Position numbers and translations under genes: made by a program. Under the pieces are notes generated by a model, which was not told where the DNA came from, did not search any database, and saw nothing but the letters and a program-made list of their open reading frames with translations. A stretch of DNA of 64,000 nucleotides from Jaltomata sinuosa (taxonomy: Eukaryota; Streptophyta; Magnoliopsida; Solanales; Solanaceae), in NCBI GenBank assembly GCA_003996215.1, contig QJPP01003504.1, positions 23,501 to 87,500 of the forward strand, read 5' to 3'. This document shows, in pieces, positions 24,612 to 35,870 of this stretch. Each line of letters opens with the position of its first letter. Within the stretch, counting starts at the first letter, position 1.

Positions 24612-26743
24612 TGTAACAACCCAAAAATCGAACCAGTTATCTAAGTTTGGAACTCTGAAAATTTTTATGTTTCTAGGAATGACGGGTCCAAACCAGGGAC
24701 CGTGGTTAGAACCACGACTCGTGGAATGGAACCATGAGTTAGGTTCTTGAGGAACCAGTATCTGGTCTGAGACCACGAATGCACTCTACGGACCGTAGTT
24801 TGTTCTATGGACCATAAAGTTGACCCGTGGAACTCAGGTCTGGAGTCTGTTCTTTCCCCAGGAACTACGCCTTAGGTCTATGGACCATAGTTAATTCTAC
24901 GACACATCCTGTTGATCCATAGTTCCTCATCTACAGCTTGAATGCTGAGTCTAGGACTACGACTCAAGTCTACGACTCGTGATTCATTCTACGGGTCCGT
25001 CCTGTTGACCCGTAGTATGACTCCTGCAGCCTATCTTCTTGGCCAGAAATGACGGCTGGAAACCACGAGCCATGGTTTGATCTACGGTCCGTGGAATACA
25101 TTCGTGGTCCCTGAAAGTCAACTTTTTTCCTGCTTTTTCCCAATTATGTCCCAGGGGTATTTTAGTCATTTCCCACCCTTTTAACTCCTAAGTGAGGTCG
25201 TTTGGAGAATTTCTAGCATGATTTCTAAACCTATTAGCCTAAGTCCCTTCTCATTACCTCATTCATCTCCCAAAAAGGAAAAGGACTCTCTCAAGCTCAA
25301 GGTATGAAGCTCCAAGTTCAAGTCTACTAATCTTTTTAATTTCAAGTGGGTTAACTTTAATCAAGGTATGTGGGTATTCAACAATGGGTTCCTTTCACCC
25401 TTGTACCCAAAATCCACAATTCTCAAATTGATTTATGAACTTGTGAAATTAGGGTGATCTATATTGGGGGAAAACTTATGAAATCAATTTTTATGCTTAA
25501 ATTCATGGTTTCTTATTGCTTATTTATGATTTGATCATGTTTCATTTATTGGATTTAAAATCCCAAGCATTAAAGTTGATTTCTAGCATGATTTCATTAA
25601 ATTGCACGTTTTCAAGTGAAATTGAACATGATTAGATATCATGACTTAATGAATTTGTGAAATTGCATGCCTAATTCTTCAAGTATGAATATAGAAAGAA
25701 AAGTATGATTTGAACTATGGCTATGCTTTACTTCAAGAATTTATGATATGAGAATTGCATGGTACCCGATGTGTCTTCATAATTTCCAAAAGAGATTTGG
25801 TATTCGATTATACCTTTATGAACTTATGAGCTATATGTATATTTTGGAAGTAGTATTTAGTACCGAGCGACGAGGGTTCGATTACCCAAGTCCAAAACTA
25901 TGTTGCCAGCGTAGGTTATGATTTGCCGTATGGGATTATAAGAGTGGATCCACATCTTGACTATGGTGTCCTGTGTCTTAGCGAGCATTAGGGCAGCTTT
26001 GCTAACTAGGGTTATATAGTTGGGTATGGTGACTCATTCATTGGAAGTGTTCGAGTTAGCTTTGCTAACTAGGGTCATATAGTTAGATACCATGTAGCTC
26101 ACATGGTCTATTGTCGGTTATAAGAAACTCCCGTATGAAAAGTTTTTGATTGATTTGAACTTATGATATCTACTTTGAGTTTTAATTCTTATTTCATGAT
26201 TTATTTTTCAACTTATGATATTTACCATGAAACTTGATTTATGCATGAATTAAATACTTATACACGTTTTGATCACGGTTTCATTACATTCATGCATCTC
26301 TCACATACTCGGTACATCTTATAGTACTGATGCATATTTTGTGTTGCATCCTCTTGATGATGCAGATTCAAGTTCTCTCCCTCAGGCACGTGGCTAGTGA
26401 CCGCAGGCCGTATCCAGTCACTGTTGGTGAGTCCTTATTGTTCGAGGACTAGTTATGACTCTAGTTTGTTTTGGATTATTTACCTTCATAGTTTGAGTTA
26501 GCTAGGGTCTTGTCCTAGCAACACCTTATGTTATGTGTAGAGGCTTTTAGACATAGATAGTATTCGGGTCTTCTTCGGATTATGCTCTTTTGATCTTATC
26601 TTATGGATTGAGTAATCTAATTTGTATTATGCATCCGCTATACTTAATTGATATATCTGAGTATGCTATGACCAAGGGTTATTCAAGGGCATTCGTGTCA
26701 TGAATCCCGTGTTACGTCTAGGGGGTAACCTCGAGGCGTGACA
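24612..26743 (+). repeat. Element C right LTR
   Basis: 2132 bp, beginning TGTAACA and ending GTGACA. This uninterrupted copy shows where A and B entered the left LTR. The first 500 bp carry the U3 block of near-palindromic words (acggaccgta, ctacgactcgtg) at 24690-25110. The short open frames within are incidental. Confidence 0.94.
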
Positions 26744-27258
26744 CCTTTGAAATCTGGAATCACTGGGACTATATCTAAGGTCATGTAGGAGCCGCCAAAA
26801 TATGTTCTGTACTCATAAAAAGAAAATAAGTGCAGATTTAGTACACAACCACCGTGTACTGGTGGGATCATCGGTCAGCTCCAATAAATAATATAGATAC
26901 AATAAATCAAAACTGAGTGAAGTAGTACCAACATGTAAAACAACCAGTAATATATTTTCAGACTCTTATTCTACCTTCTAACTTATCAATCATATGAACA
27001 GGTTCAACAACCATTTAAATAATGAACAATAACAATAACACTTTCCCCTTTTTACATCTCCCAGACCCACTAAGGATCCCTGGACCAACATCTAAGTGTT
27101 AACATGCAATGGCCGGTCCATCCCAAGACCATCCCCACATTCAAGTATAACAACCCGGCCTCTTAAGGATCAATATAATCAATCACAGGTTAAACAATCA
27201 ACCCGGTCCATTCATGGAACCATCAACAAACACAGTCAATAATGCATAATTAAAACCA

Positions 27259-27400
27259 TACCAGGTGTGGTATCCGACCAACCAATATAGAACTTGTACC
27301 AGGCATGGTACCTGAGCCAACCATTAGTATCCCGTACAAGATGTGGTACCCAAGCTAACCAATGTATATAACCTGTACCAGGCGTGGTACCCGAACCAAC
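27259..27400. repeat. Short degenerate tandem repeat, 3.6 copies of 38-41 bp
   Basis: The core accaggtgtggtatccgacc recurs with variation at 27259, 27298, 27336 and 27377, each followed by aaccaa-type sequence. Confidence 0.85.
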
Positions 27401-28148
27401 TGAATGTCATACAAACTCCAACAGTCAATAATTAAATGAACAACAACACACTTGTAACACCAACAAGCAACAAACAAAGTTCATTTCACATAATTGATAC
27501 CCAGGCGCTTAGACATTCATAAACTCACTCCCTAAACATGCAAGACACACACATTACTAAGTTAAGGTTACATGCATATTGCATTTGGTAAAATAGTACC
27601 ATCACCTGCCTCGAATATCCTGAAACTTTACTGAATCGGAGCCTTCCCATTTCCCAAAGCTTTCACTTGCTCTTGGTCTAAAAATAAGTACACAATTTAA
27701 TAAAATCAGTCGAATGGCCTAAAATTACTCGGATTATGCAAAATGCTAATCCCCAAGCCAAACTATCATCATTCCACCCATTCCTGATATTTCCCACCAT
27801 TAATTCTCCCTAAACTACCATTTGATGGTTACATTTAGCGAATAATTGTGTTTTAATCATGCAAAAGCGATAATAAGCATAACTCAAGAATTCTATACCC
27901 AGAATTCTCCCTTTTCCACCGAATTCTACCATTATAGGTTATTCCAAACATTCCCCCAAGCCTGAGATTATAGTTTCTATGGTATGGAAATTGAATTATG
28001 GATATGGAGAACAAAAACTTTACCTTTTTGATGGAATTTAGTGGAAAATAACTTAAAATTGCCTCCCTTCGTCTATGCCCTTCCCCAAAATGTTCTTCAG
28101 AAATTCTGAACATTTTTGGTAAAGTTTTTGCATTAATCCCAACTCATT

Positions 28149-28262
28149 CTGCTATAGCGGTCCATACACTTCTATAGTAGCACCGCCGTAGCAGAACCGA
28201 CCGCTATGGTGGTGCTGACCGATGTTGACTTCCGCTATAGCGAAAATTTCTCCGCTATATCG
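28149..28262. repeat. Cluster of CGCTATAGCGG-like palindromes
   Basis: Words such as gctatagcgg, ccgctatggtgg, tccgctatagcga and tccgctatatcgg recur over about 115 bp. Similar CG-rich word clusters occupy U3 in the other LTR families here, so this is probably the U3 of an unidentified LTR. Confidence 0.6.
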
Positions 28263-28664
28263 GTAGCCACTGTAATCAACCTATATAGCCATTTTACACC
28301 GGATAGAATCTCAAAAAATTCCCCAAAAGTGCCCATTTTACAACACACCTATTAGATAGCGTGCAAATCCTTTCTATACTAATCTAATGTCTAATGTAGA
28401 ACCTTACTCTCTATATTACATTACTCTATTTATTTTTTATTGTTTTCCTATTTCATCATCAAATTTTGTATAAGATAAGTTGATTGAAGAAGTTTTATTT
28501 AATTAATAAAATTTCCTCTCTTTTTTGTTTTGTTTGTCCACCACCTCGTATATTATACGTAAAGGCGTCGGGGGGAGGGTAAAGGGTTTCTGATACATCT
28601 GGAAAAATTGAAACCAAGACTAGGAATTTTAAACAAACAGGATCAAGAATCGTTACTCTTTCGT

Positions 28665-28712
28665 TTCGACACAAGAAAAAAGGATTTTTCTACACCCCTT
28701 TCTTGTGTCGAA
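28665..28712. repeat. Plastid-derived inverted repeat downstream of petA
   Basis: ttcgacacaagaaa (28665-28678) pairs with tttcttgtgtcgaa (28699-28712). It lies in the spacer between petA and psbJ and may have been an RNA 3'-end hairpin in the plastid. Confidence 0.6.
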
Positions 28713-28930
28713 GACTAGGAAGACAAATAATCCCTCCTATAATTTTTTCTTCCCCGCATTTATCCCCCGCTTCCTTATGTCTAGTATTTAGACAAATTTG
28801 ACTTTCTTTCTATTTAGAATAGAAAACTATTGATACGTCTTATGGCGTCTTATGGCAGTGAAATCTGTCAATAGTAACATAGTCACACTACTCCAATAAA
28901 AAAAACTAAATCAAAATAAATGAAAGTCAA

Positions 28931-29025
28931 ATACTCTTCTTCAAAATCTACATTACATACTCTTTTTCTACGAGATGCTGGGAATCCCCTGTACCACATA
29001 GTATGTAGGTTTTGAAGAAGAGTAT
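28931..29025 (-). terminator. petA 3' stem-loop (plastid-derived, now inert)
   Basis: Arms at 28931-28960 and 29001-29025 share atactcttcttcaaaa and gtatgta, with a 5-base asymmetry. In plastids such hairpins stabilise mRNA 3' ends rather than end transcription. It lies about 105 bp past the petA stop. Confidence 0.5.
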
Positions 29026-29129
29026 AAATAAGACAAAGGAGTTTTCATAATTTCATTTTTTTGATCATAAATAATCGCCAACAAGAATTTGGTTCTTTTT
29101 ACGAACTTGATATCGATAAATCTGCGAAT

Positions 29130-30092
29130 CTAGAAATTCATTTCGGCCAATTGAACCTTCTCGAACTGTTTCTTTTTAAGAACCAAAAAGATTTGTGCCA
29201 AAATAACCGATGCCAAGAAGAACAAAAGTCCTTGGACACGTAATGAATCTTGAAGTACTATTTCTGCATCTCCCTGACCAAATCCGCCTACATTAGGATT
29301 ACTCGTTAATGGTTGATCAAATTTGATAGATTCGCCCTCGGAAACAAGAAGTTCTGGTCCGGGAGGGATAATATCAACCACTTGACGTCCCTCCGACGCA
29401 TCCGTTATGGTTATCTCATATCCCCCTTTTTCTTTTCGTATGATTTTGCTTACTATACCTGCTGCTGTCGCATTATAAACTGTATTGTTACTCTTGCTGC
29501 CGTCGGGATAAATCTGACCCCTTCCCCTGTTCCCGCCTACGTATATAGGATATTTTAAGAAGTGAACATCCTTCTTAGTAGCAGGGTCCGGGGAAAGAAT
29601 AGGGAAGGTTATTTCACTATATTTTTTACCAGGGACAGGGCCTACCACAAGAATATTTTTTTTATTGGGCGATAGCTCTGAAAAGACAAATTGCCAATCT
29701 TTTCTTTCATCTCGGGAGAAATACGATCGGGAGGAGCTAATTCAAACCCCTCCGGTAAAATAAGAACAGCCCCCACGTTCAACCCCCCCCCTTTTACCAT
29801 TAGCAAGAACCTGTTTCAGTTGCATATCATAAGGAATTCGAACAACTGCTTCAAATACAGTATCAGGAAGTACCGCTTGTGGAACCTCAATCTCCACGGG
29901 CTTATTAGCTAAATGGCAATTGGCACATACAATACGCCCAGTCGCTTCTCGTGGATTTCCATAACCCTGCTGTGCAAAAATGGGATATGCACTTGAAATG
30001 GATGTCCGAGTTAAGATATATATCATGAGCGATACGGAAATAGATCGAGTAATCTGTTTCTTTAGCCAAGAAAAAGCATTTCTAGTTTGCAT
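29130..30092 (-). pseudogene. petA: petA pseudogene (cytochrome f of the b6f complex)
   Basis: The plastid gene encodes cytochrome f, the c-type haem subunit of the thylakoid b6f complex. The window copy spans 963 bp from ATG 30092, the normal length for 320 residues. The first part has the signal peptide region and the haem site CANCH (IVCANCHLANKPVE). At a run of nine C (plus strand, about 29781-29789) one base is gained, so the frame leaves after VLANGK. About 120 bp later one base is lost in an A/T run (about 29655-29664), restoring the frame at GPVPGKKYSE. The rest, including the C-terminal membrane span (GLLFFLASVILAQIFLVLKKK), is clean. The two indels cancel in length but leave about 40 scrambled codons and a stop at 29742. 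The nuclear copy also lacks a transit peptide. Confidence 0.95.
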
Positions 30093-30328
30093 GGTCCAAT
30101 CATTGATCGCGAAAATTTCTACATTAAATTGGGTAGGTCGCTAGTATAGTTCCCTAGCCACGATTCTGCTATTTGCTGGAATAATCATAATCTAGGAATA
30201 ATATAGGATGAATCTTCCCGATGGTTAGAAATAGAAAGAGAAAATACGATTTTCAATACTTTGCTTATGTACAACTACAAAGTACCAAGCATTCGAATTG
30301 GATTAGATTAATATCAATGGATCCTTTA

Positions 30329-31008
30329 TCAGTCATTCATTGAATGATAAATAACTACAAGTGACGGAGACAGACGATTTAAATAACGGAAAATCCAATA
30401 TTTCAAAATTGTATCGAGAATGACTGGAAAGGTGGAAACAAGACCAGATATAATTCGATCATTATGAACAAATCCAAAATCTTTATAGATAGAGCCAATA
30501 ATTAATTCCCAACCGTGGGGTGAATGGAATCCGATACATAAATCAGTTAATAAAAGAATAGCAAAAGCTTTTACTGTGTCACTTAAGTTATATAGGAATT
30601 CCTGAGCCCAAGAGTTAAGAATAACAAGTTTTTCATTACCCAAAATTGAATACCCGCTTAGAATAATAAAACAGATGATATTTGTCGAGAAGTGCAAAAT
30701 CGTATGGATATGATTTTCATTTTGTATCTTGATTAATTGGATCGTTTCTTTATGGATTCCTGTCCCAAACTCTTCGAGATGTGTTTCCGAGTATTCCTTG
30801 ATCATTTCGTCCAAGAAGAGGAGTTCCTCTAATTCTATGAATTTTTCTAGTCTTGAGTATTATTCAAGAAAATTTTGGATTGCCCAGTATTCCACCAATT
30901 AGTAACCCAAGATTCTAGACATTTATTAACTGAGAAAGAAATCCACCAGGGCAAAAATACTATAGATACAAGATAGAAAAGAGGAGTGAATGCTTTCTTT
31001 TTTGCCAT
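30329..31008 (-). pseudogene. cemA: cemA (ycf10) pseudogene
   Basis: cemA encodes a plastid inner-envelope protein linked to proton and CO2 handling. The start ATG is at 31008 (MAKKKAFTPLFYL) and the stop at 30329. The length is 680 bp against 690 in tobacco. About 10 bp are missing near 30850 (after LNN.TQ), which shifts the frame and exposes stops. The downstream frame resumes and is open from 30814 (DEMIKEYSETHLEEFG...) to the normal C terminus (RLSPSLVVIYHSMND), with hydrophobic segments preserved. It lies 236 bp upstream of petA, as in plastomes. Confidence 0.94.
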
Positions 31009-31747
31009 TTTTCATCTGTGAATTGTTAATCAACCCATTCGTACACTCTATGCGATCGAATATTTCTTACACACATGAGTTTTATACAAGGTATCGAACT
31101 TATGAATCTATTTTCGTTGTGATTTTGTGGTTAGTCTTTGAATCTATAAAGAATACAGAAATAGGCTAAGAATTCATTTCGAATGAAGAAATTAAGAATA
31201 TTGTTTCCTGATATCTCAATTGGTAAAATTCAAAATCAAGTGTCTCCTTTCGATGAATGATCGAAAAAACCACTTTAAGTAATGAATATTATTCATATTT
31301 TGAGACGAAAGAACTCCTTTGCTATCAAAATATCCAATATTTCGCAAAAATTTCACTGATTACCCATAGTCAGGAATAGAATAATTGAGGGAAAGATATT
31401 ACGATGATAAAAAAAAATGACTTGCAAAGGCTAAATTGGCTAGTTCTCATTATTTAATTAAGAAATCCAATTGTTGGTCATTAAAGAATACAAAAGAAAG
31501 AATTACAAATTTACAAGATACGATCTATCTGGATCTAAAGTGTCAATTCCAACAAATATTGAACTAAAAAAAAATTTCTTGATTTCGAAATGGTTTGCCA
31601 TCTGAGATAAATCTATTATTTTGATTTGTTATTTGTTATTGAATTGCGTGGGTTTACATACGCATAAAGACCATAAAAAGAGTTTCGTTTTATGGTTCTT
31701 TCATATACGTTTTCTTTAATTGAATGAACGTTCTGATTCTCAATTTC

Positions 31748-32300
31748 TCAAAATACTTCAATTGGTACACGCAAGAAATAGGCTAATTCAGCAGCCTTTT
31801 GTTCAATTTCTCGTGGAGTCAAATTCTCATCAGTACGGGTCAAGGGAATGGAACCCTAGACTCGGATGTCCATATAAAGAACACGACGAGCATAAATACC
31901 CTCTTTAACTTCTATTCTAACGGACTGAATATCTTTTATAAGGAATCGGAGGAATATGCGACCATTTTTCCCCGAAAATCCCCAACGGAAAATACAGTCT
32001 ATTCCTTCCTTTCTATCGAATTGATCATAACCACTACCTACATTCCAGGAAATTGTGCACCACAAATAAGAGCTAGTAAAGAGACCCGCAATTCTGTAGA
32101 AAGACATCACGATTCCTTGTGGAAAAAAATGATTTGCTGAGGCAGAAAAAAGATATCAAATTTCTACCAAGATAACTGGAAGTTCCAACTAATAAGAAGC
32201 CTAATGAACCTAAAAAAAGGATAAAGGCCTAGCAGAAATTACTTATTATTCGTGACCCCGTTATAAGTTCTATCCATATATGTTCTGATCGCCAAGTCAT
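31748..32300 (-). pseudogene. ycf4: ycf4 pseudogene (photosystem I assembly factor)
   Basis: Ycf4 helps assemble photosystem I in thylakoids. The start ATG is at 32300 (MTWRSEHIWIEL) and the stop TGA at 31748-31750 after VPIEVF. The length is 553 bp, two fewer than the usual 555, so the frame is shifted. A tryptophan codon near 32230 has become TAG (TGG to TAG). The stretch 32110-31856 is open and shows the conserved SFYRIAGLF, SYLWCTISWNVGSGYD and KDIQSVRIEVKEGIYARR, followed by a TAG where a glycine-glutamine pair is expected. The shifted frame and two stops make it non-functional. Confidence 0.93.
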
Positions 32301-32745
32301 ACTTTACCCGATTGCATTTTATTGGAATTGAGATAATACCCCAGAGAAATTTGACTTTACTTTTTTATTTCCGAAGTAACTCTCATCAACTAGCACTAGT
32401 TTGAGGTGAACTATCACTAGTTTGATGTCAACCTTTAGGAGTAATTCATCAAATTGGTTAAATCTAAAATAATACCATACTCTTTATTTAATACGATCCC
32501 ACTATACATATCGATATACATAGAGATTCACCGACTACATTCCAGCCATCCAGAGATCCTGATCTATTTGAAAATTGCTAGAATTGATATATCCATATAT
32601 CATGTTTCTGCGGGCATAAGAGTTTTTTCCTTTATGTTCGGTGGAAATCACATGTTATACTATATTCCAATAAATAGATATCTGTGTTATGATACAAGTC
32701 CCCGTTTTCAAAAAAAAAAATGGATGCGATTGGGTCCCAGCGGAT

Positions 32746-32856
32746 CTAAACAATCTTGTTTTTTTGAACATGAAGAAATAAAGAAGCCATTGCAATTGCC
32801 GGAAAGACTAGGCCTACTAACGGCACAAAAATAGATGGAAGGTTCAAATTTGTCAT
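32746..32856 (-). pseudogene. psaI: psaI, intact 36-codon reading frame in plastid insertion
   Basis: PsaI is photosystem I subunit VIII, a single-span thylakoid protein. ATG at 32856, TAG at 32746-32748, 111 bp, exactly the usual length. The product starts MTNLNLPSIFVPLVG and ends HVQKNKIV, with the membrane span between. It is too short for many ORF screens. It is the only undamaged plastid frame here. I call it a pseudogene because its neighbours are all broken, no nuclear promoter or transit peptide is visible, and such a short frame can stay open by chance. Confidence 0.9.
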
Positions 32857-33599
32857 AGAAGGGGTGCCTCGATTTACTATTTGTATCTGTTATTATGCTA
32901 TTATATAAATAAAGATATCTTGTTATAATTATAATTAAATTAAAAATTTGAATTCTAATTAGATAATATTTATTATTAATAGAATTTGAAGAATTTCAAA
33001 TTCTTAGTATAGATATAAGTATCTACATATCTAAATCTAACTGATTACGTATAATAAGAATAAGTGCAAAATTGAAGAACTGTAGAACTAAATAAATGGA
33101 CTTATTCATCTCCTACATGAGAAAGATATGTATGATAATAAACTTTATTATTTTTCTTCATTTCTTTGTCTTTTGTTCTTGTCTTCTAATTTTCTAAAAA
33201 TAGATAAAGAGTTTTTTACAGATTATCGAAAGATTAGGTAGAATCTGACCCAACATGAATTTTTAGATAAAATGGTTTTTCGGGAGATAGAGAAAGATAC
33301 AAACTCTATTATCTATATTTAAATTTCAAATTATATACCTAAGACAAGAAGAAATTCGTTTTATTTTCCTAATTTCACGAAAGGAAGAACTCACTCTTGG
33401 TGATGGTGATAAAGGCTTCTTGGTTCGTAATCAGGAATATAGGTCAAAAAAGAGTTATCCTCAACTTTAGTTTTGATTCTTCTTACAATTTAATCTTCTA
33501 TCACCACAGAAAAGGCCATTATTATCTTATTTACTTTGATTCCTATAAACTAACTACTTTTTTGCTACAATAATAAATAAAATAATTGAACTTAGTGCT

Positions 33600-35124
33600 C
33601 TACTTGATTTTGCTTGACTTTTGATTCAAAGGAAAAAAGGTGTGGAGCTTAAATAACTCACTCATAACACTTTTTAAAAGATTACGTGGTACAATTAGGT
33701 CGAATAAACCCTTCTGGAATAAGTATTCAGCTGCTTGTGAATTTTCGGGTACTGTTTTATTCAATGGTTGTTCAATTACTCTTTTACCTGCAAATGCAAT
33801 GTAGGCATTGGGTTCGTCAATAATGATATCCCCCAACATACCAAAACTAGCTGCCACTACACCAGTTGTCGGAGATGTAAGGATTGATACATAAAATAAT
33901 TTTATATTTAATTGATAATCATATAAAGCAGACGATATTTTAGCCATTTGCATCAAGCTCAAACTTCCTTCCTGCATGCGCGCCCTCCCATAAGCACACA
34001 CTATAATAAGAGGTAAAATTTGATTGGCAGCGTGTTCAATCAAACGGGTGATTTTCTCTTCGATTACGGATCCCATACTACCCCCCATAAACTGAAAATC
34101 CATAACCCCAATTGCTACGGGAATGCCGTTTAGTTGGCCTATGCTTGTTTGAACAGCCTCGGTTAATCCTGTCTTTCTTTGATAAGAATCAATACAATCT
34201 TTATAAGGCTCCTCCTCCGAATGAAATTCAATGGGATCCAGAGAGATCATATCTTCATCCATAGGATCCCATGTACACCGATCGATCAAAAGTTCAATTC
34301 TATCCGAACTACTCATTTTCAAATGATATCCACATTGTTCACAAATATTCATTTTTGATTTCAAAAATTTCTTATAATTTAATCCATAACAATTTTTGTA
34401 TTGAACCCACAAATGTCTGTATTTTTGAGTTACCTCGAGATCATTAGAACTTTCTCTTATAGTTAAATCACTGCCCTTTGTGCGAGTTCGTCTACTGGAA
34501 CCCTCGTTTTCACTACTATGTCGACTTTCACCACTACAAATGGCCCTATAAATGTAACTGTCACCGTAATTCTCACTACCACTTATAATGGAAGTATCTA
34601 TACAGATTTGAGATTGAAGATAATTATCAATGCAACAATTAATGTGATTATTCCAACTATATTGAGTATCATACATGTAAGAAATGTAAGAGTTATAGTA
34701 GGGATCTTCGCCCCTAAATCCATTATTCAGATAACTCTAGTTTCGATAACTATAAAAAGAATTTTCTAGTTCACTCATAAAAAAATGATCGCCATCAATC
34801 TCAAAAATCTGATTTTCAATATAAAAATAGATGGAATAACTATCTCCAGTCCTATCACTAAATAAAAAAGTGTCATCAGAGATGAAATTCTGAATGTTTT
34901 TAACGACGAATAAATAATCAACATTACTGCAACTATGAATGTTTTTCACTTTTTAATTTGGATCTTCACTGGTAGTTTCAATAAGATCAAGATTGCCCAT
35001 TGATTTATTTAGCCCACACCTGCGTTCGAACTCCTTCTTAAACAACATCGAATTAAACCACCATCTTTCCATAGAGTTTTCTTGCCTCCTAATTTGCATG
35101 AAAATACAATAGATGAATAGCCAT
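33600..35124 (-). pseudogene. accD: accD pseudogene (acetyl-CoA carboxylase carboxyltransferase beta)
   Basis: accD encodes the beta carboxyltransferase subunit of the plastid fatty-acid-synthesis carboxylase. The start is taken at ATG 35124 (MAIHLLYFHAN). An extra base soon after (about 35090) shifts the frame. Further on are TTA to TAA (about 34950) and a TAG at about 34738. From 34676 to the stop at 33600 the frame is open and ends normally (NQKSSKIK). Key sites are damaged. The first zinc-finger cysteine pair reads WVQYKNC where WVQCENC is usual. The ICASGG-type loop reads VCAYGRARMQEG. TTGGVTASFG reads TTGVVAASFG. The second zinc cysteine pair (CEQCGYH) is kept. Length is about 1.52 kb against 1.54 kb in tobacco. 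Confidence 0.95.
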
Positions 35125-35870
35125 TCGCTATAAAATTATTTATTTGAATATCTTATTTCCTATCAGACTAAGCATAGAAATTCAATCACTAGGATTATTA
35201 ACTAATAAGGATTATGAGTATTGAAAAAAGTTTTGAATTTGGGGGAACACTTCACTATATATTAATATGTCGGAACCCCCTTTTATTATTTAAAATAATA
35301 TAATTTTTGATAAAGGGCGGCTTCTCCTTTGTCGTGTCAAATTTGCATCGAAAAAAGAGATTTGTCCTCTCCTATAAAGAAAGAAATTAAAAAAAATTCG
35401 TAAAATCTCGTCTAATACTAATATATAATCACTAACTAATCTAACAATCTAAAATCTAATAATAAGTAATAAATTAAGGTTCTATTTCAACACGGAACAA
35501 AGGGGACAATATACAGGATGGGTAGAAAGAGTTGTGATACTTGGCTTGATTCAGGGAAACTACAAACTACAGGATAGAAAAGAATATACCAATCCTAAGG
35601 ATTGGTAGGATTAATTGTGGATCCAAGACAAAAATATAAAGACTTGAGTCTTAGATTTTGATTTAGTTTTCTAGATTTTGTATTTCAAATCTTGGTCAAA
35701 ATATATGCAATAGAATCTTTTTTGTATTCGGCTCAATCCTTTTAATAAAAGATTGGGCCGAGGTTAATTGCAATTCAATTAAGAGAACGAAGGATAATGA
35801 TAATTACTTGAGTTCTTTTTCCTTATCCTTCTTTATTTCCTGCTAATTTATCCGCTAATGTCTACTGTTT

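Larger units (their letters stand above)
1..26743 (+). mobile_element. Element C: Ty3/gypsy chromovirus-type LTR retrotransposon, split by two nested insertions
   Basis: The element reads left LTR (pieces 1-51, 8240-8918, 18197-19564), primer site 19569-19580, decayed gag-pol 19774-24378, polypurine tract before 24612, right LTR 24612-26743. The window starts 27 bp inside the left LTR, judged by matching base 1 to position 24639 of the right LTR. The domain order gag, protease, RT, RNase H, integrase is that of Ty3/gypsy. The integrase tail has a chromodomain-like block, which together with the iMet primer site fits the Tekay/Del type of chromovirus (inferred). Several stops and frameshifts make it non-autonomous. 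The left target-site duplication lies outside the window. Confidence 0.93.
26744..28510. other. Non-coding, probably LTR-derived DNA between element C and the plastid insertion
   Basis: No gene recognised. The 86-codon minus frame at 27853-28113 has no family resemblance. The stretch contains a short tandem repeat and a palindrome cluster (listed separately) and resembles retrotransposon LTR or leader DNA in composition. The right edge, where plastid sequence begins, is uncertain by about 150 bp. Confidence 0.5.

Noticed and set aside
27259..27400. CRISPR array
   Set aside because: Units are degenerate, have no unique spacers, and the window is eukaryotic.
28141..28270. A microRNA precursor from the palindromic words
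   Set aside because: The palindromes are short (about 10 bp) and repeated; no long single hairpin is evident by eye.
31799..32140. 113-codon plus-strand frame
   Set aside because: Antisense to ycf4.
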